Assembly: GCA_022360055.1 (NCBI GenBank)
Contig: JAKSDO010000051.1
Span: 1 to 53,481 of the forward strand
From: Cytophagales bacterium
GTDB taxonomy: Bacteria; Bacteroidota; Bacteroidia; Cytophagales; Cyclobacteriaceae
Reading direction: 5' to 3'
DNA length: 53,481 nt
The notes below the pieces were generated by a model that was not told where the DNA came from, made no database searches, and worked only from the letters and a program-made list of their open reading frames with translations. The position numbers and the translations under genes are program-made. Every line of letters begins with the position of its first letter. Within the stretch, counting starts at the first letter, position 1. Positions 1 to 9,335 of this stretch are shown here, piece by piece.

Positions 1-277
1 GCACAAACTCATAAAAAAGATAAAATCCCACAAAAAACAACAGCACATAACTCGCGTATTTCCAATACCTCTTTCGAATAAAATATCTCGGTATGAGCAC
101 TTCCATGTTTATGTAGGCAATGATCACCTGCGGCACCATCAGAATGGAGCTGATTAACAAGGCCCTTTCCATCAACTCCCTTCCGCTAAAAACAAATACC
201 GATAATGCCAGATAGCCTCCCCAAAAGACGAGGTGTATGAGTTTGTTATACCTGTTTCTCAGATAATTGAAATTCAT
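1..277 (-). CDS. LytS/YehU-type sensor histidine kinase, N-terminal fragment (runs off left edge)
   Basis: The reverse strand reads an open frame from ATG at 277 to the window edge, 92 residues with no stop. It starts MNFNYLRNRYNKLIHLVFWG and has three hydrophobic stretches (about residues 17-32, 38-56 and 74-92). The segment VLIPRYFIRKRYWKYASY is typical of the membrane part of Bacteroidota LytS/YehU-family sensor kinases, where an (L/I)PR(Y/F)(L/F/I) loop with basic residues separates two helices. The kinase part (NPHFLFN box) lies outside the window, so the assignment is by resemblance only. A LytTR response regulator would be expected further left. The start is divergent from the plus-strand genes that follow, with about 215 nt between it and the first repeat copy. 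Confidence 0.6.
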   Translation of the reverse strand, partial: MNFNYLRNRYNKLIHLVFWGGYLALSVFVFSGRELMERALLISSILMVPQVIIAYINMEVLIPRYFIRKRYWKYASYVLLFFVGFYLFYEFV

Positions 278-493
278 AGGCCTTAAAATAGATCAATTAA
301 TTCTGACCGCCAACAATTTTCAATTAATGGTCGATCTTTATAAATGTACGCTATGCAAACGTCAACCTTTGGCCATGAGACGAATTTAAACCATTCCGCT
401 CGTTGAAAAAAAAGTGCGATTCGTTGATTATTTTTTGTCGGGCGGTTCCTTCTTCCCAACTTTGAATTGAGTTGATCAGTAAAACAAAAATGG

Positions 494-584
494 AACCGGT
501 AGGACCGGAGCAAATTCAGGACACACACGAGCATGATTGTATTGCTCTGTGTGTCTGCAATCTAGGAAAATATAAACGGATGAA
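494..584 (+). repeat. Dispersed 91-nt element, copy A
   Basis: This is one of four near-identical intergenic copies in the window (others at 17745-17835, 30858-30946 and 50190-50280). It opens with CCGGTAGGACCGG, a 5-bp palindrome around AGG. A longer hairpin follows, in which GACACACA and GAGCA pair with TGCTC and TGTGTGTC around a 9-nt loop. It ends in an A-rich tract and AAACGGATGAA. The ATG inside that terminal motif (580-582) is the likely start codon of the next gene. Copy A differs from copy D at 8 of 91 positions and from copy C at 11. It is either a mobile palindromic element or a conserved RNA leader. Confidence 0.9.
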
Positions 585-777
585 AAAGGGGGCAATCATA
601 GTATTCGGGATCATTGTCGCATTGATTATTTACAACGGACAATTCTTTTCAGCTTTCACAAATGTCCAGCCCGGCGAGCACATAGAAAACGGACAACACG
701 ATACGCTGAATAAATTACCCATACACAGAATTGACCCTCCCTCAAGATCGAATAAAAGAATTGTCATAATCGTATAA
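580..777 (+). CDS. Small single-pass membrane protein, unknown function
   Basis: This is a 65-residue open frame beginning MKKGAIIVFGIIVALIIYNG, giving one predicted membrane helix at about residues 4-19 after two lysines. A polar tail of about 45 residues follows, rich in Asn, His, Pro and Arg, and ends KRIVIIV. I chose the ATG at 580 because it is the conserved ATG at the end of repeat copy A. An upstream in-frame ATG at 472 would translate the repeat itself. The next gene starts 25 nt downstream on the same strand, so the two may be co-transcribed. I do not recognise the family. The helix could be an uncleaved signal anchor. It may be a real small protein or only a leader frame created by the repeat. 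Confidence 0.4.
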   Translation: MKKGAIIVFGIIVALIIYNGQFFSAFTNVQPGEHIENGQHDTLNKLPIHRIDPPSRSNKRIVIIV

Positions 778-801
778 GTAAAAGCAACAAAAATGTTTAT
801 C

Positions 802-1200
802 ATGAAAAACCTATTGAAATTCGCTGCCTCCGCAGTCCTTATTTTTTCAATATCCGCCATCACCTACGCACAGCAGGGACCGGGAAGAGGAAGAAATAGT
901 ATGGATCCCAAGGAATTTGCAGAAAGGCAAACAAATCATATGAAGGAATCGCTCGAACTTACCGATGATCAATTGCCAAAAGTCGAAGCCCTGAACCTTA
1001 AATACGCAGAAAAGATGAACGAGGCGCGAGTCGAGGCCGACGGCGATCGCAAGGCCATGAGAGATTCCATGAGGGCAATGATAAGCGAAAAAGATGAAGA
1101 ATTGAAAAAAATACTGACCGCCGACCAATGGATAAAATTTGAGGAGATCCGGAAAGAGCGGATGCAAAACCGTGGCAGCGGAAGGCGTCGAGGAATTTAG
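802..1200 (+). CDS. Spy/CpxP-like periplasmic protein (LTxxQ motif)
   Basis: 132 residues from ATG 802 (an in-frame ATG at 793 adds only MFI). A signal peptide MKNLLKFAASAVLIFSISAI ends at TYAQQ. The mature part is charged and helical, with a first motif LTDDQLPKVEALN at about residues 52-64 and a second, ILTADQWIKFEEIRKER, near the C-terminus. Paired LTxxQ-type motifs are the signature of the Spy/CpxP family of small helical periplasmic chaperones or stress sensors. A Gly/Arg-rich segment (GPGRGR) follows the cleavage site and another (RGSGRRRGI) closes the protein. It is followed by a terminator, so it probably ends a short unit with the small membrane protein upstream. The family is clear from the motifs; a role in envelope stress is inferred. 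Confidence 0.75.
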   Translation: MKNLLKFAASAVLIFSISAITYAQQGPGRGRNSMDPKEFAERQTNHMKESLELTDDQLPKVEALNLKYAEKMNEARVEADGDRKAMRDSMRAMISEKDEELKKILTADQWIKFEEIRKERMQNRGSGRRRGI

Positions 1201-1218
1201 TTTTTAATGTGTTTCGTG

Positions 1219-1251
1219 AAAAACCTGGACCCCGTTGTTCAGGTTTTTTTT
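1219..1251. terminator. Bidirectional rho-independent terminator
   Basis: AAAAACCTG at 1219-1227 pairs with CAGGTTTTT at 1240-1248 around a 12-nt loop, with a run of T on the plus side and of A on the left side (T on the minus strand). It lies between the convergent Spy-like gene and the SLC12-like transporter, overlaps the last codon of the latter, and can serve both. Confidence 0.75.
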
Positions 1252-3475
1252 ATACAATCAGTTTGCTTTTTGAAGCGTTTAGAAACAGTGTATTGCCGAT
1301 TTCCTCATATCCCGCAAAGATCTCACCTTCGAGCTGCTTAATAGCTTCCGAACGAAAACCTACAATGGTAAGGTCCGCATACCTCGATTTTGAGTTGATG
1401 ATATCGCGATTGCTAAACTCCTCTTTTTTCTCAATAACCTCGATGTTTTTTGCTGAAATAGGCAATCTCCCCTGCTGAGCCAGCTCGGTGAGGTTTTTAC
1501 GCTCACGCTCAATATCATCTTCAGGAAAGATCGCAAATATGTTTATCCGCGCCGATTTCCATTCCGGATGCCCCATGATGATGTAGGCCATGAGGATCAT
1601 GAGATTGCTATTTTCATAGTCGCTTTTTGTGATCCAGATATCGATTCGTTTCCTAAAACCAAAATCTCTTTCGGAAGTGAGCAAAACACCGACGTCAAAA
1701 TTTGCGGCTTTTACCAACGAGAAATTCTCCGTAATCCTGGTCGGCACCTTTTCTTCTCCCTTTGGATACTCAAACAGGATCATGTTAAATTCCTTCCCGG
1801 AAATGCTGGGCATCTGCATCGCCTGGGCAATAGCACTGGTATAGGAAGGCGAAATCATGGTATCGATAAACACGTTGCTCCTGGTAGAACTGCTCAATGC
1901 CAGTATTTCTTCATACTCTTTTTTGGACGATTCGATCGATTCTTTTGACAAGTAACCATTTACATAGTGCAGGTAAGTCCCAAAGCCATATTTATGACTT
2001 ATCCAGCGCAGCATGTTAAAGGCGGAAGGCCGTTGGAAAAACGTCTCCGAAATGCAAATCACAGACGGCCTCCAACCTTCGACCTCTTCCTTTTCGGTAT
2101 TTTGAAGGAAAATCTGAAGCTTTCGACTCACCTGAAATATTACCCCCTGAAAAATTTTTGCCAGTCCTTTCCTGTTTCCGTTTGTTGCAGAAATTATGAG
2201 ATAGAAAAGCGTCATTGTGGCCAGGGCGAGGACAGCATAAGTAAAGTTCATTTTGAGCATGAGATACAGACAAGCCACGGCCCCGACCATGGATATAACT
2301 CCCTTGGATCTAAATGAAGGCCGGTAGCTTGGATCTCCGGCAAAATGGTGAAGAAAAGAGATCATGCAAATGGATCCGTAGGAAACCATAAAAAACATGG
2401 ATATGATCTCTGCCACAAAATTCACATCCCCTATAAGAACGAAGAACAAGGCAATGATGCTTGTGATGATAAGAGCATTTATGGGTTCCTTGTCTCTGGC
2501 CCGCTCTGCTCCCAAAAAGTCATTGGCCTGCTTTACCTGAAAGACCTTATCCTGACCCAATGCCTGTAAAATCCTCGGTGCGACGATGATCGATCCCAGC
2601 GCCGAAGAAATGGTTGCGGCGGCAAGGCCAATCGGAATGATCGGCCCCCACAACGCAATATCGCTCATGATCAGCTGATCGTTGACCAGGTCCGCGGATG
2701 ACGCTGACCTGGACAGCTTGAACGCAATGAATATGTAGATCACCATGCCTGTAATTGTAGCGGCAACGGTGCCAATCGGGATCGACTTTTTCGGGTCTTT
2801 TAAATCGCCGGAAAGTCCGACTCCGGCCGCCATTCCCGTAAATGCAGGAAAAATGATGGCAAATACGTAAAAGAAATCATCGGGATTTTCAACGGTCTGG
2901 CTCAGATAGACGAATGAGCTGTCGGCCGAATAATCCGTCTGCCCCATGAAAAACAAAACCAGCGAAACAAACAGGATGATGACGACAATATACAGTGCCT
3001 TCATGCCCAGATTGGCTCCTTTCCTGAGCATGATCAGGATCAGGATCAACATGGCGGGCAGGCTAATAATGCGCTTATCGGAAAGCGAAAACCCAAATTC
3101 GCTGTTTATCCATTCAAAAACCGGTTCGAATGCCTCGGCAAAAGCAATTACATAAAAAGCGATACTTATTGCCCTTGAAAAATATAAGGCGATGCCGATG
3201 GCGGCGCCGATGTTAATTCCAAACGACCTGGAAATAATGTAGTACTCCCCTCCTCCCTCCACTTTCTGATTGGTTGCTATTTCCGCGATTGCCAGGGCCG
3301 TAGGTATGGTTACAAGATGTCCGATGATAACTATGAACACAGTACCGTAAAAGCTGATACTGCCGACAGCATAGCCGAACCTCAAAAACATAACAGCTCC
3401 CAGGATGGTCGATATGGCCGTTAAAAAAACCGGCACGGTGCCAAAGCCCTTTTTTTGTTCAATTAATTTTGACAA
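1250..3475 (-). CDS. SLC12-type (cation-chloride cotransporter-like) APC permease
   Basis: 741 residues. The N-terminal two thirds holds about 12 membrane segments. It starts GTVPVFLTAISTILGAVMFL, which matches the unwound TM1 region of the APC superfamily, and residues 72-86 (KVEGGGEYYIISRSFG) are the hallmark TM3 region of cation-chloride cotransporters, where GGGAYYxISRSLG is usual. The last ~280 residues are a soluble domain, as in SLC12 proteins, and end in a basic tail (NASKSKLIV). Eukaryotic relatives move Na/K with chloride; bacterial members are little studied and some may carry amino acids. It is divergent from hutH across a 207-bp shared promoter region, so an import role linked to histidine use is possible but is only inference from position. 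Confidence 0.75.
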   Translation of the reverse strand: MSKLIEQKKGFGTVPVFLTAISTILGAVMFLRFGYAVGSISFYGTVFIVIIGHLVTIPTALAIAEIATNQKVEGGGEYYIISRSFGINIGAAIGIALYFSRAISIAFYVIAFAEAFEPVFEWINSEFGFSLSDKRIISLPAMLILILIMLRKGANLGMKALYIVVIILFVSLVLFFMGQTDYSADSSFVYLSQTVENPDDFFYVFAIIFPAFTGMAAGVGLSGDLKDPKKSIPIGTVAATITGMVIYIFIAFKLSRSASSADLVNDQLIMSDIALWGPIIPIGLAAATISSALGSIIVAPRILQALGQDKVFQVKQANDFLGAERARDKEPINALIITSIIALFFVLIGDVNFVAEIISMFFMVSYGSICMISFLHHFAGDPSYRPSFRSKGVISMVGAVACLYLMLKMNFTYAVLALATMTLFYLIISATNGNRKGLAKIFQGVIFQVSRKLQIFLQNTEKEEVEGWRPSVICISETFFQRPSAFNMLRWISHKYGFGTYLHYVNGYLSKESIESSKKEYEEILALSSSTRSNVFIDTMISPSYTSAIAQAMQMPSISGKEFNMILFEYPKGEEKVPTRITENFSLVKAANFDVGVLLTSERDFGFRKRIDIWITKSDYENSNLMILMAYIIMGHPEWKSARINIFAIFPEDDIERERKNLTELAQQGRLPISAKNIEVIEKKEEFSNRDIINSKSRYADLTIVGFRSEAIKQLEGEIFAGYEEIGNTLFLNASKSKLIV

Positions 3476-3658
3476 ATTCCGAGATTTTATATTTGCTTTA
3501 AAATTAAAATAATCTAGCGATCTATTAACATTAACAAAATAAAATCCTACTTAAATCCCATACCTCGGAATTTTGTAGGCACATCAGATCCTTTGGTTCG
3601 ATCTGGCGACAAAAAGTTATTTTAATTTGTGAAATAATTATCTGTAATTCGTGTATGT

Positions 3659-3679
3659 AATAATCGATTTCGGATTATT
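3659..3679. promoter_or_regulatory. Inverted repeat abutting the hutH start, within the divergent promoter region
   Basis: AATAATC at 3659-3665 and GATTATT at 3673-3679 form a perfect 7-bp inverted repeat with a 7-nt centre, ending three bases before the hutH ATG. A second short one, CAGATC...GATCTG, lies near 3585-3606. The 207-bp gap 3476-3682 must hold promoters for both the transporter and the hut operon. The repeat beside the start codon could be an operator or a hairpin that limits ribosome access. No regulator of the HutC type is encoded in the window. Confidence 0.35.
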
Positions 3680-3682
3680 TCG

Positions 3683-5275
3683 ATGAACCTCAAACATCCA
3701 CCGGAGATGGCTCAGTTTCTATTTGGCGAAGATCGGTTGACTGTCGGCAAAGCCCTGTTGCTTTGTAAGCATCATAGTAAAGGGCTCATTGGAAAGCGCG
3801 CACGAAAAAAAATACTTGATTGTGAACAGGCGGTCCAAAAGATTGTTGAAAGTAAAAAGACAGTCTACGGAATAAATACGGGATTCGGACCGCTGTGTAC
3901 GACCGTCATTTCAAAGGAAGAAACTCAACGGCTTCAGAACAATATTCTCCAAAGCCACAGCGTGGGCCTGGGCGATCCTGTGCCCGTTGAAGTTGCCAGG
4001 CTGATGCTGATCCTCAAAGTGCACTCCCTGAGCTTTGGATATTCGGGGATTCGGCTAAAAACCCTGGAACGGATTTTATGGCACCTCGACAACGACCTTA
4101 TGCCCGTCGTCCCTTCTCAGGGTTCGGTTGGCGCCAGCGGTGACCTGGCTCCCCTGGCCCACCTGTTTTTACCGCTCATTGGCATGGGAATGATTTGGGA
4201 GCACGGCAAACAGGTCCCCGCAGATATCGTATTGGACAAATACGGTCTGAAGTCCCTGGAGCTCGCCCCGAAAGAAGGGCTGGCTCTGATCAACGGGACT
4301 CAATTCATCTCCGCCTACGCTGTTAAAGTGATTGAAAAAATGCAGAATTGCCTGGATCACGCCGATATCATTGCTGCTATGAATCTGGAAGCTATGCTGG
4401 GGTCCGCGCGTCCTTTTTTGCCGGAACTGCACGAATTAAGACCCTACGAAGGCTGCGTCTATGTGGCCGGCCGCATGCATAAAATGCTGGATGGATCGGA
4501 AATACTAAAATCTCACGAACATTGCGAGCGCGTACAGGATCAATATTCCATCCGTTGTATTCCGCAGGTACACGGAGCTTCCAGGAATTCGTGGTTGCAC
4601 CTCAAGGAGTTGCTGGAAATTGAATTGAATTCGGTGACCGATAACCCGGTGATCTTTAATGAGCATCATACAATTAGCGGTGGAAATTTTCACGGGCAAC
4701 CACTGGCACTGCCCCTGGATTACGCCGGTTTGGCCGCAGCCGAAATCGGAAATATCTCCGACAGAAGGATCTATTTTTCCCTGGAAGGAAAAATTGAGGG
4801 ACTCCCTAAATTGCTCATGGCGGATACAGGATTAAATTCCGGCTTTATGATTCCGCAGTATACTTCTGCGGCGCTTGTCAGCGAAAACAAGACCTTGTGT
4901 TATCCGGCGAGCGCAGACAGTATCCCGACCTCCCTCGGCCAGGAAGATCATGTGAGTATGGGATCGATTAGCGCCAGAAAAAGCCTGAAAATAATCGAAA
5001 ACCTCGAAAAGATACTGGCAATCGAATTGATCTGCGCCGCTCAGGGTTTTGATTTCAGGCGCCCCCTCAAATCGACTAAAATACTCAATGCATGCCATGA
5101 ACACGTGCGCAAAAAAATACCGACCGTAGACCATGACCGCGTGTTTGCGAACGACATTAATATTGCACTCGGGATCATTGAAAATCAGGAATTGGTACAG
5201 GTTATGAACGATGTTGCAAAAAATGAGCATATAGAAATTACAAGCGAAACGCATGAATTATTTGGAATTTATTAA
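3683..5275 (+). CDS. hutH: Histidine ammonia-lyase
   Basis: 530 residues, the usual family length is a little over 500. It eliminates ammonia from L-histidine to give urocanate, the first step of histidine degradation, in the cytoplasm. The Ala-Ser-Gly triad that cyclises to the MIO electrophile is at residues 151-153 within [12 protein letters not shown]. The N-terminal VYGINTGFG (61-69) carries the catalytic Tyr62, and QDQYSIRC and the later SAALVSENK region match the family. It begins the operon hutH-hutU-hutI-hutG; its last 23 bases overlap hutU in another frame, which implies translational coupling. Transcription probably starts in the divergent region shared with the SLC12-like transporter. 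Nothing in the active site is missing. Confidence 0.97.
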   Translation: MNLKHPPEMAQFLFGEDRLTVGKALLLCKHHSKGLIGKRARKKILDCEQAVQKIVESKKTVYGINTGFGPLCTTVISKEETQRLQNNILQSHSVGLGDPVPVEVARLMLILKVHSLSFGYSGIRLKTLERILWHLDNDLMPVVPSQGSVGASGDLAPLAHLFLPLIGMGMIWEHGKQVPADIVLDKYGLKSLELAPKEGLALINGTQFISAYAVKVIEKMQNCLDHADIIAAMNLEAMLGSARPFLPELHELRPYEGCVYVAGRMHKMLDGSEILKSHEHCERVQDQYSIRCIPQVHGASRNSWLHLKELLEIELNSVTDNPVIFNEHHTISGGNFHGQPLALPLDYAGLAAAEIGNISDRRIYFSLEGKIEGLPKLLMADTGLNSGFMIPQYTSAALVSENKTLCYPASADSIPTSLGQEDHVSMGSISARKSLKIIENLEKILAIELICAAQGFDFRRPLKSTKILNACHEHVRKKIPTVDHDRVFANDINIALGIIENQELVQVMNDVAKNEHIEITSETHELFGIY

Positions 5276-6923
5276 CAGATATGCCAAACATCCTGTATAT
5301 TTTTCCCCTACAGGTACAAGTCTGAATGCCAAAAGCTGGCAAACAGAGGCCCCGCTTCGAATGCTACTCAACAATCTGAACGCCGAAGTTGCCGAAAATC
5401 CTGACAGACTGGTCGTATACGGCGGCACAGGTCAGGCCGCCAGAAACCGGGAAGCGCTCCGACAAATCATAAAAAATCTTCTGGAATTGGAAGAAGACGA
5501 AAGTTTGCTTGTGCAATCAGGTAAAGCGGTTGGAAAAGTAAGAACCCACCCGGAAGCACCAAGGGTTTTGATTGCCAACAGCAACCTGGTGCCTGCATGG
5601 GCCGACTGGGATCACTTTAATGCGCTTAAAGATCGCGGGCTTACGATGTACGGGCAGATGACGGCCGGCAGTTGGATTTATATCGGCTCGCAAGGCATAC
5701 TTCAAGGCACTTATGAAACTTTCGCTGCATGCGGCAATCGACATTTCGGAGGAGATCTTAGTGGCAAATTGCTCGTAAGCGGGGGGCTCGGTGGAATGGG
5801 AGGCGCACAGCCTTTGGCAGCAACAATGGGGGGAGCTACTTTTTTGGGTGCGGATATAGATCCTGAAAGGATCAAAAAAAGACTTCGGACGGGATATTTG
5901 GACCGGATGAGCTACAGCTACGAAGAGGCCCGGGACTGGGCGCTGGAGGCAAAAAAAGCCCGACATCCAATATCCGTTGGGTTGGTAAGCGATATTGGAG
6001 ATTTACTGGAACAGTTATTAAAGGATAATATCATCCCGGAAATACTAACCGATCAAACATCGGCGCACGACCCCTTGTTTGGCTATATACCGAATACCCT
6101 TTCATTGAAAGAAGCAGAAGAGCTTAGAACTTCTGATCCTGAAAAATATAAGTCCATGTCGCTAAAGAGCATGGCAAGGCATGTCGGATTTATGCTCGAA
6201 ATGCAGAGGAGAGGAAGCAAAACATTTGATTACGGGAATAACCTGAGAGCATTTGCTTTGCAGGGCGGAGAAAAAAATGCCTTCGATTTCAACGGCTTTG
6301 TACCGGAATACATTCGGCCGCTTTTCTGCGAAGGCAAGGGTCCGTTCAGATGGGCGGCCCTGTCCGGAGATCCGGAAGACATTTACACGACCGATCGCGC
6401 ATTAATTGAAGCTTTCCCTGAGAACGGGCATTTAATCCGATGGCTGGAGGGCGCCAGGGAAAAAATTGCCTTCCAGGGATTGCCCTGCCGGATCTGCTGG
6501 CTGGGTATGGGAGAACGCGAAAAAGCGGGATTGATATTTAATGATCTGGTCAGAACCGGCAAGCTAAAAGCTCCGATAGTCATCGGCCGGGACCACCTGG
6601 ATTGCGGCTCTGTGGCCTCCCCGAACCGGGAAACGGAGGGCATGCGCGATGGCAGCGATGCAATATCGGATTGGCCTCTGCTCAATTTGATGTCAAATAC
6701 GGCTGGAGGTGCTACGTGGGTTTCGTTTCATCACGGAGGAGGCGTCGGAATCGGGTTCTCGCAGCATGCGGGGATGGTTGTACTTGCGGACGGGTCCGGG
6801 CGGGCAGGACGTTGTATAAAGCGAGTTTTGCACAACGATCCCGCCATGGGTGTGTTCAGGCATGCCGATGCGGGGTATGATGAGGCCGAGGAAATCAGAG
6901 ATATCTTCAATTTGAAATTATAA
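5253..6923 (+). CDS. hutU: Urocanate hydratase
   Basis: 556 residues, the standard length. It converts urocanate to 4-imidazolone-5-propionate using tightly bound NAD+ as electrophile. NAD-binding signatures are present: [12 protein letters not shown] (54-65) and [15 protein letters not shown] (175-189). The conserved block [10 protein letters not shown] (411-420) carries Cys415, which appears to match the reactive cysteine of the Pseudomonas enzyme, and it is followed by [17 protein letters not shown] (444-460). The start ATG lies inside hutH with a 23-bp overlap and three bases separate its stop from hutI, so all four hut genes are likely one transcript. No anomalies seen. Confidence 0.97.
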   Translation: MNYLEFINRYAKHPVYFSPTGTSLNAKSWQTEAPLRMLLNNLNAEVAENPDRLVVYGGTGQAARNREALRQIIKNLLELEEDESLLVQSGKAVGKVRTHPEAPRVLIANSNLVPAWADWDHFNALKDRGLTMYGQMTAGSWIYIGSQGILQGTYETFAACGNRHFGGDLSGKLLVSGGLGGMGGAQPLAATMGGATFLGADIDPERIKKRLRTGYLDRMSYSYEEARDWALEAKKARHPISVGLVSDIGDLLEQLLKDNIIPEILTDQTSAHDPLFGYIPNTLSLKEAEELRTSDPEKYKSMSLKSMARHVGFMLEMQRRGSKTFDYGNNLRAFALQGGEKNAFDFNGFVPEYIRPLFCEGKGPFRWAALSGDPEDIYTTDRALIEAFPENGHLIRWLEGAREKIAFQGLPCRICWLGMGEREKAGLIFNDLVRTGKLKAPIVIGRDHLDCGSVASPNRETEGMRDGSDAISDWPLLNLMSNTAGGATWVSFHHGGGVGIGFSQHAGMVVLADGSGRAGRCIKRVLHNDPAMGVFRHADAGYDEAEEIRDIFNLKL

Positions 6924-6926
6924 TCT

Positions 6927-8162
6927 ATGAACGACATCCGGATTATCGGCCCGTTTGCCCAGATGATCACAATGAACGGGCTGCCTTCAAAAGGGCCGGT
7001 CTCAGACGATGAGCTGGAAATTATCCATCGGGGAGGCTTGGCGATAAAGCATGACAGGGTATTTAAAGTCGGGAAATTCCGGGATTTAAGAAAGGAACAT
7101 GCGTCCGCTCCTTGTATTGAAACAGAACAGGATACGGTTGCACTCCCGGGATTTATTGATCCGCATACACACATCTGTTACGCAGGTTCCAGGGCAAACG
7201 ATTACGCCATGAGAATTGCGGGCAAATCGTATCTTGAGATTGCCCAAGACGGCGGAGGCATCTGGCAGACCGTACGGCAGGTCCGGGCAGCACGTCCGAA
7301 AAACCTGCTCGAAGGGATATTGACCAGGGCCGAAAGCATGTTGCGAAACGGCGTAACTACTTCCGAAGTGAAAAGCGGTTACGGACTTACCCCGGAAAGT
7401 GAACTGAAAATGCTGGAAACCGTAAAGCTGGCCAATAAATGTTCGGCAGTAGATCTGGTACCGACATGTCTCGCCGCGCACATTACTCCAAAAGACTTTG
7501 ACGGAGATTCCGGAGCGTATCTTGAATTTATGGCTCAAACACTTTTCACACGTTTGAAAGCGGAAAAATTGAGCAACCGGGTCGACATATTCATCGAAGA
7601 GGGCGCTTTCAAAGCTGCCGAAGCCATTTCGTATTTGCAAAGGGCAAAAGAAAATGGATTTGAGCTTACTGTGCACGGCGATCAGTTTACAACTTCGGGC
7701 AGCCGGGTAGCGATTGAGGTCGGCGCCGTTTCTGTCGACCATCTGGAAGCATCAAAACCCCAGGAAATAGAAGCGTTGGCAAGGAGTCGGGTGACGGCAA
7801 CGGTATTGCCCGGCGCCTCGTTGGGCCTGGGAATGCAATTTGCCCCTGCAAGAAAACTATTGGATGCCGGTTGTGCGCTCGCCATCGGATCCGATTGGAA
7901 TCCGGGTTCGGCTCCGATGGGCGACTTATTGGTCCAGGCTTCAATTTTGGGAGCTTCGGAAAAGCTGAGCAATGCCGAAACTTTTGCCGGAATCACATGC
8001 AGGTCGGCAAAGGCCTTAAATCTTGTTGATCGGGGAACATTAGCCGAAAATTATCTGGCCGACCTGGTTGGTTTCCCAACGAATGATTACCGCGAGATCC
8101 TCTATCATCAGGGGATGCTCAAACCCAACTTAGTTCTTAAAAAAGGCAATAAAGTTTACTAA
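6927..8162 (+). CDS. hutI: Imidazolonepropionase
   Basis: 411 residues, normal for the family. It is a metal-dependent amidohydrolase that opens 4-imidazolone-5-propionate to N-formimidoyl-L-glutamate. The metal ligands are visible: His80 and His82 in DPHTHICYAGSR, His250 in TVHGDQF, His272 in VDHLE, and Asp323 in GSDWNPGSAP. The substrate-loop motif EVKSGYG is at 147-153. The ATG follows the hutU stop by three bases and its TAA touches the hutG ATG directly, which suggests coupled translation. Confidence 0.97.
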   Translation: MNDIRIIGPFAQMITMNGLPSKGPVSDDELEIIHRGGLAIKHDRVFKVGKFRDLRKEHASAPCIETEQDTVALPGFIDPHTHICYAGSRANDYAMRIAGKSYLEIAQDGGGIWQTVRQVRAARPKNLLEGILTRAESMLRNGVTTSEVKSGYGLTPESELKMLETVKLANKCSAVDLVPTCLAAHITPKDFDGDSGAYLEFMAQTLFTRLKAEKLSNRVDIFIEEGAFKAAEAISYLQRAKENGFELTVHGDQFTTSGSRVAIEVGAVSVDHLEASKPQEIEALARSRVTATVLPGASLGLGMQFAPARKLLDAGCALAIGSDWNPGSAPMGDLLVQASILGASEKLSNAETFAGITCRSAKALNLVDRGTLAENYLADLVGFPTNDYREILYHQGMLKPNLVLKKGNKVY

Positions 8163-9134
8163 ATGTACCAGCCGCCGGACAAAAAAATATGGACAGGGAG
8201 AACGGACCCGAATGAAGGTGGGGCAGGTCTGCGTTGGCATCAATGCATCGAACTGATCGATTTATCCGACAATCAGCTCCCATCCCTTAAAACAGGAGCG
8301 CCTGGCGTCGTTATTCTTGGCTTTAAGAGTGATGAAGGGGTAAGAAGAAATCAGGGACGAACCGGGGCCAAAGACGGGCCCGAAGCACTTCGAAAAGCAT
8401 GTTGTAATCATGCCAGTCATTTTAAGGAAAATACCCTTGTTCTGGACGGGGGAAACATCATTTGCGACGGTCAGGACCTGGAAACGGCACAGGCGGAACT
8501 GAGCGGTTGTATCTCAAAAATTGCAGCGGCACATTATTTTCCTTTGGTGTTTGGCGGAGGACATGAAGTCGCCTACCCGCATTATTCGGGGTTATCCCGG
8601 GCTTTATCAAATGAAAAAACCATCGGCATCATCAACATCGACGCCCACTTCGATCTGAGAATTCCCGACGACCAATCATCTTCCGGCACTCCGTTCTATG
8701 AGATTTCCGTCGATTGCGGTCAAAGATCCGCGCCTTTTAACTATTTGTGTATTGGAGTTCAGCAGTCGTCAAATACACGGGCATTATTTAAGCGGGCGGA
8801 TAAGCTCGGTGTGACGTATATATCGGCAGATGAAATAATGCTCGGGGATGCCGAAAAGCATTTGGAAAAACTGACCGGTTTTATAAATGCGGTGGACTGC
8901 ATCTATCTTACGGTTTGTCTGGATGTTTTTGATATTTCTTTTGCCCCAGGAGTCAGCGCGCCTACCTCAACCGGATTAACTCCGGCCGTAGTTTTAGGAA
9001 TCCTGAAAAAAATCGTCGGTTCCGGAAAGCTTGTAGCGGCAGATGTAGCCGAATTGAACCCTTCTTTGGACCTGCATGGAACGACGGCAAAGCTGGCGGC
9101 CAAGATTGTTTATTTCATGATCACTCCACCCTAA
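8163..9134 (+). CDS. hutG: Formimidoylglutamase (arginase/ureohydrolase family)
   Basis: 323 residues. It hydrolyses N-formimidoyl-L-glutamate to glutamate and formamide, completing the one-step branch of the pathway. Arginase-family Mn ligands can be placed: His134 in FGGGHEV, and Asp160, His162 and Asp164 in NIDAHFD. The third metal motif reads TVCLDVFDISFAPGVSAP (250-267): Asp254 is present, but the first Asp of the usual D-x-D pair is Cys252. I believe related Bacteroidota HutG proteins also have this, but cannot confirm. The protein is the last of the hut operon, starting at the base after the hutI stop. Glutamate formiminotransferase/HutF alternatives are absent. Confidence 0.92.
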   Translation: MYQPPDKKIWTGRTDPNEGGAGLRWHQCIELIDLSDNQLPSLKTGAPGVVILGFKSDEGVRRNQGRTGAKDGPEALRKACCNHASHFKENTLVLDGGNIICDGQDLETAQAELSGCISKIAAAHYFPLVFGGGHEVAYPHYSGLSRALSNEKTIGIINIDAHFDLRIPDDQSSSGTPFYEISVDCGQRSAPFNYLCIGVQQSSNTRALFKRADKLGVTYISADEIMLGDAEKHLEKLTGFINAVDCIYLTVCLDVFDISFAPGVSAPTSTGLTPAVVLGILKKIVGSGKLVAADVAELNPSLDLHGTTAKLAAKIVYFMITPP

Positions 9135-9276
9135 TAAATGCTGCCGTTTTGCGGACGCGGACGGTTCGGCACTGTGTGAGATAAACCTAGGGGCCATACA
9201 ATTGTCGACTTCTACGGAACAAATCGAGAAGTACGGAACGAAGTTTTTGAAACTTAACTTTAAACAAAAAGTTTTG

Positions 9277-9307
9277 AGCCGGTTCGATGTCGATTATTGA
9301 ACCGGCT
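9277..9307 (-). terminator. Terminator between hutG and the fused NagB gene
   Basis: AGCCGGTTC at 9277-9285 pairs with GAACCGGCT at 9299-9307 (9 bp, 13-nt loop). Read on the minus strand the hairpin is followed by CAAAACTTTTTG, so it mainly serves the minus-strand gene ending at 9336, and could also stop hut transcription. The remainder of 9135-9335 shows nothing else. Confidence 0.6.
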
Positions 9308-9335
9308 TCCGATGAATTAAGAACTTTGGCACGAT

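Noticed and set aside
472-579. N-terminal extension of the small membrane protein
   Set aside because: This segment is the non-coding repeat copy A; the same sequence is elsewhere intergenic.
7086-7742. 218-codon minus-strand ORF
   Set aside because: Antisense to hutI, which has all its metal ligands.
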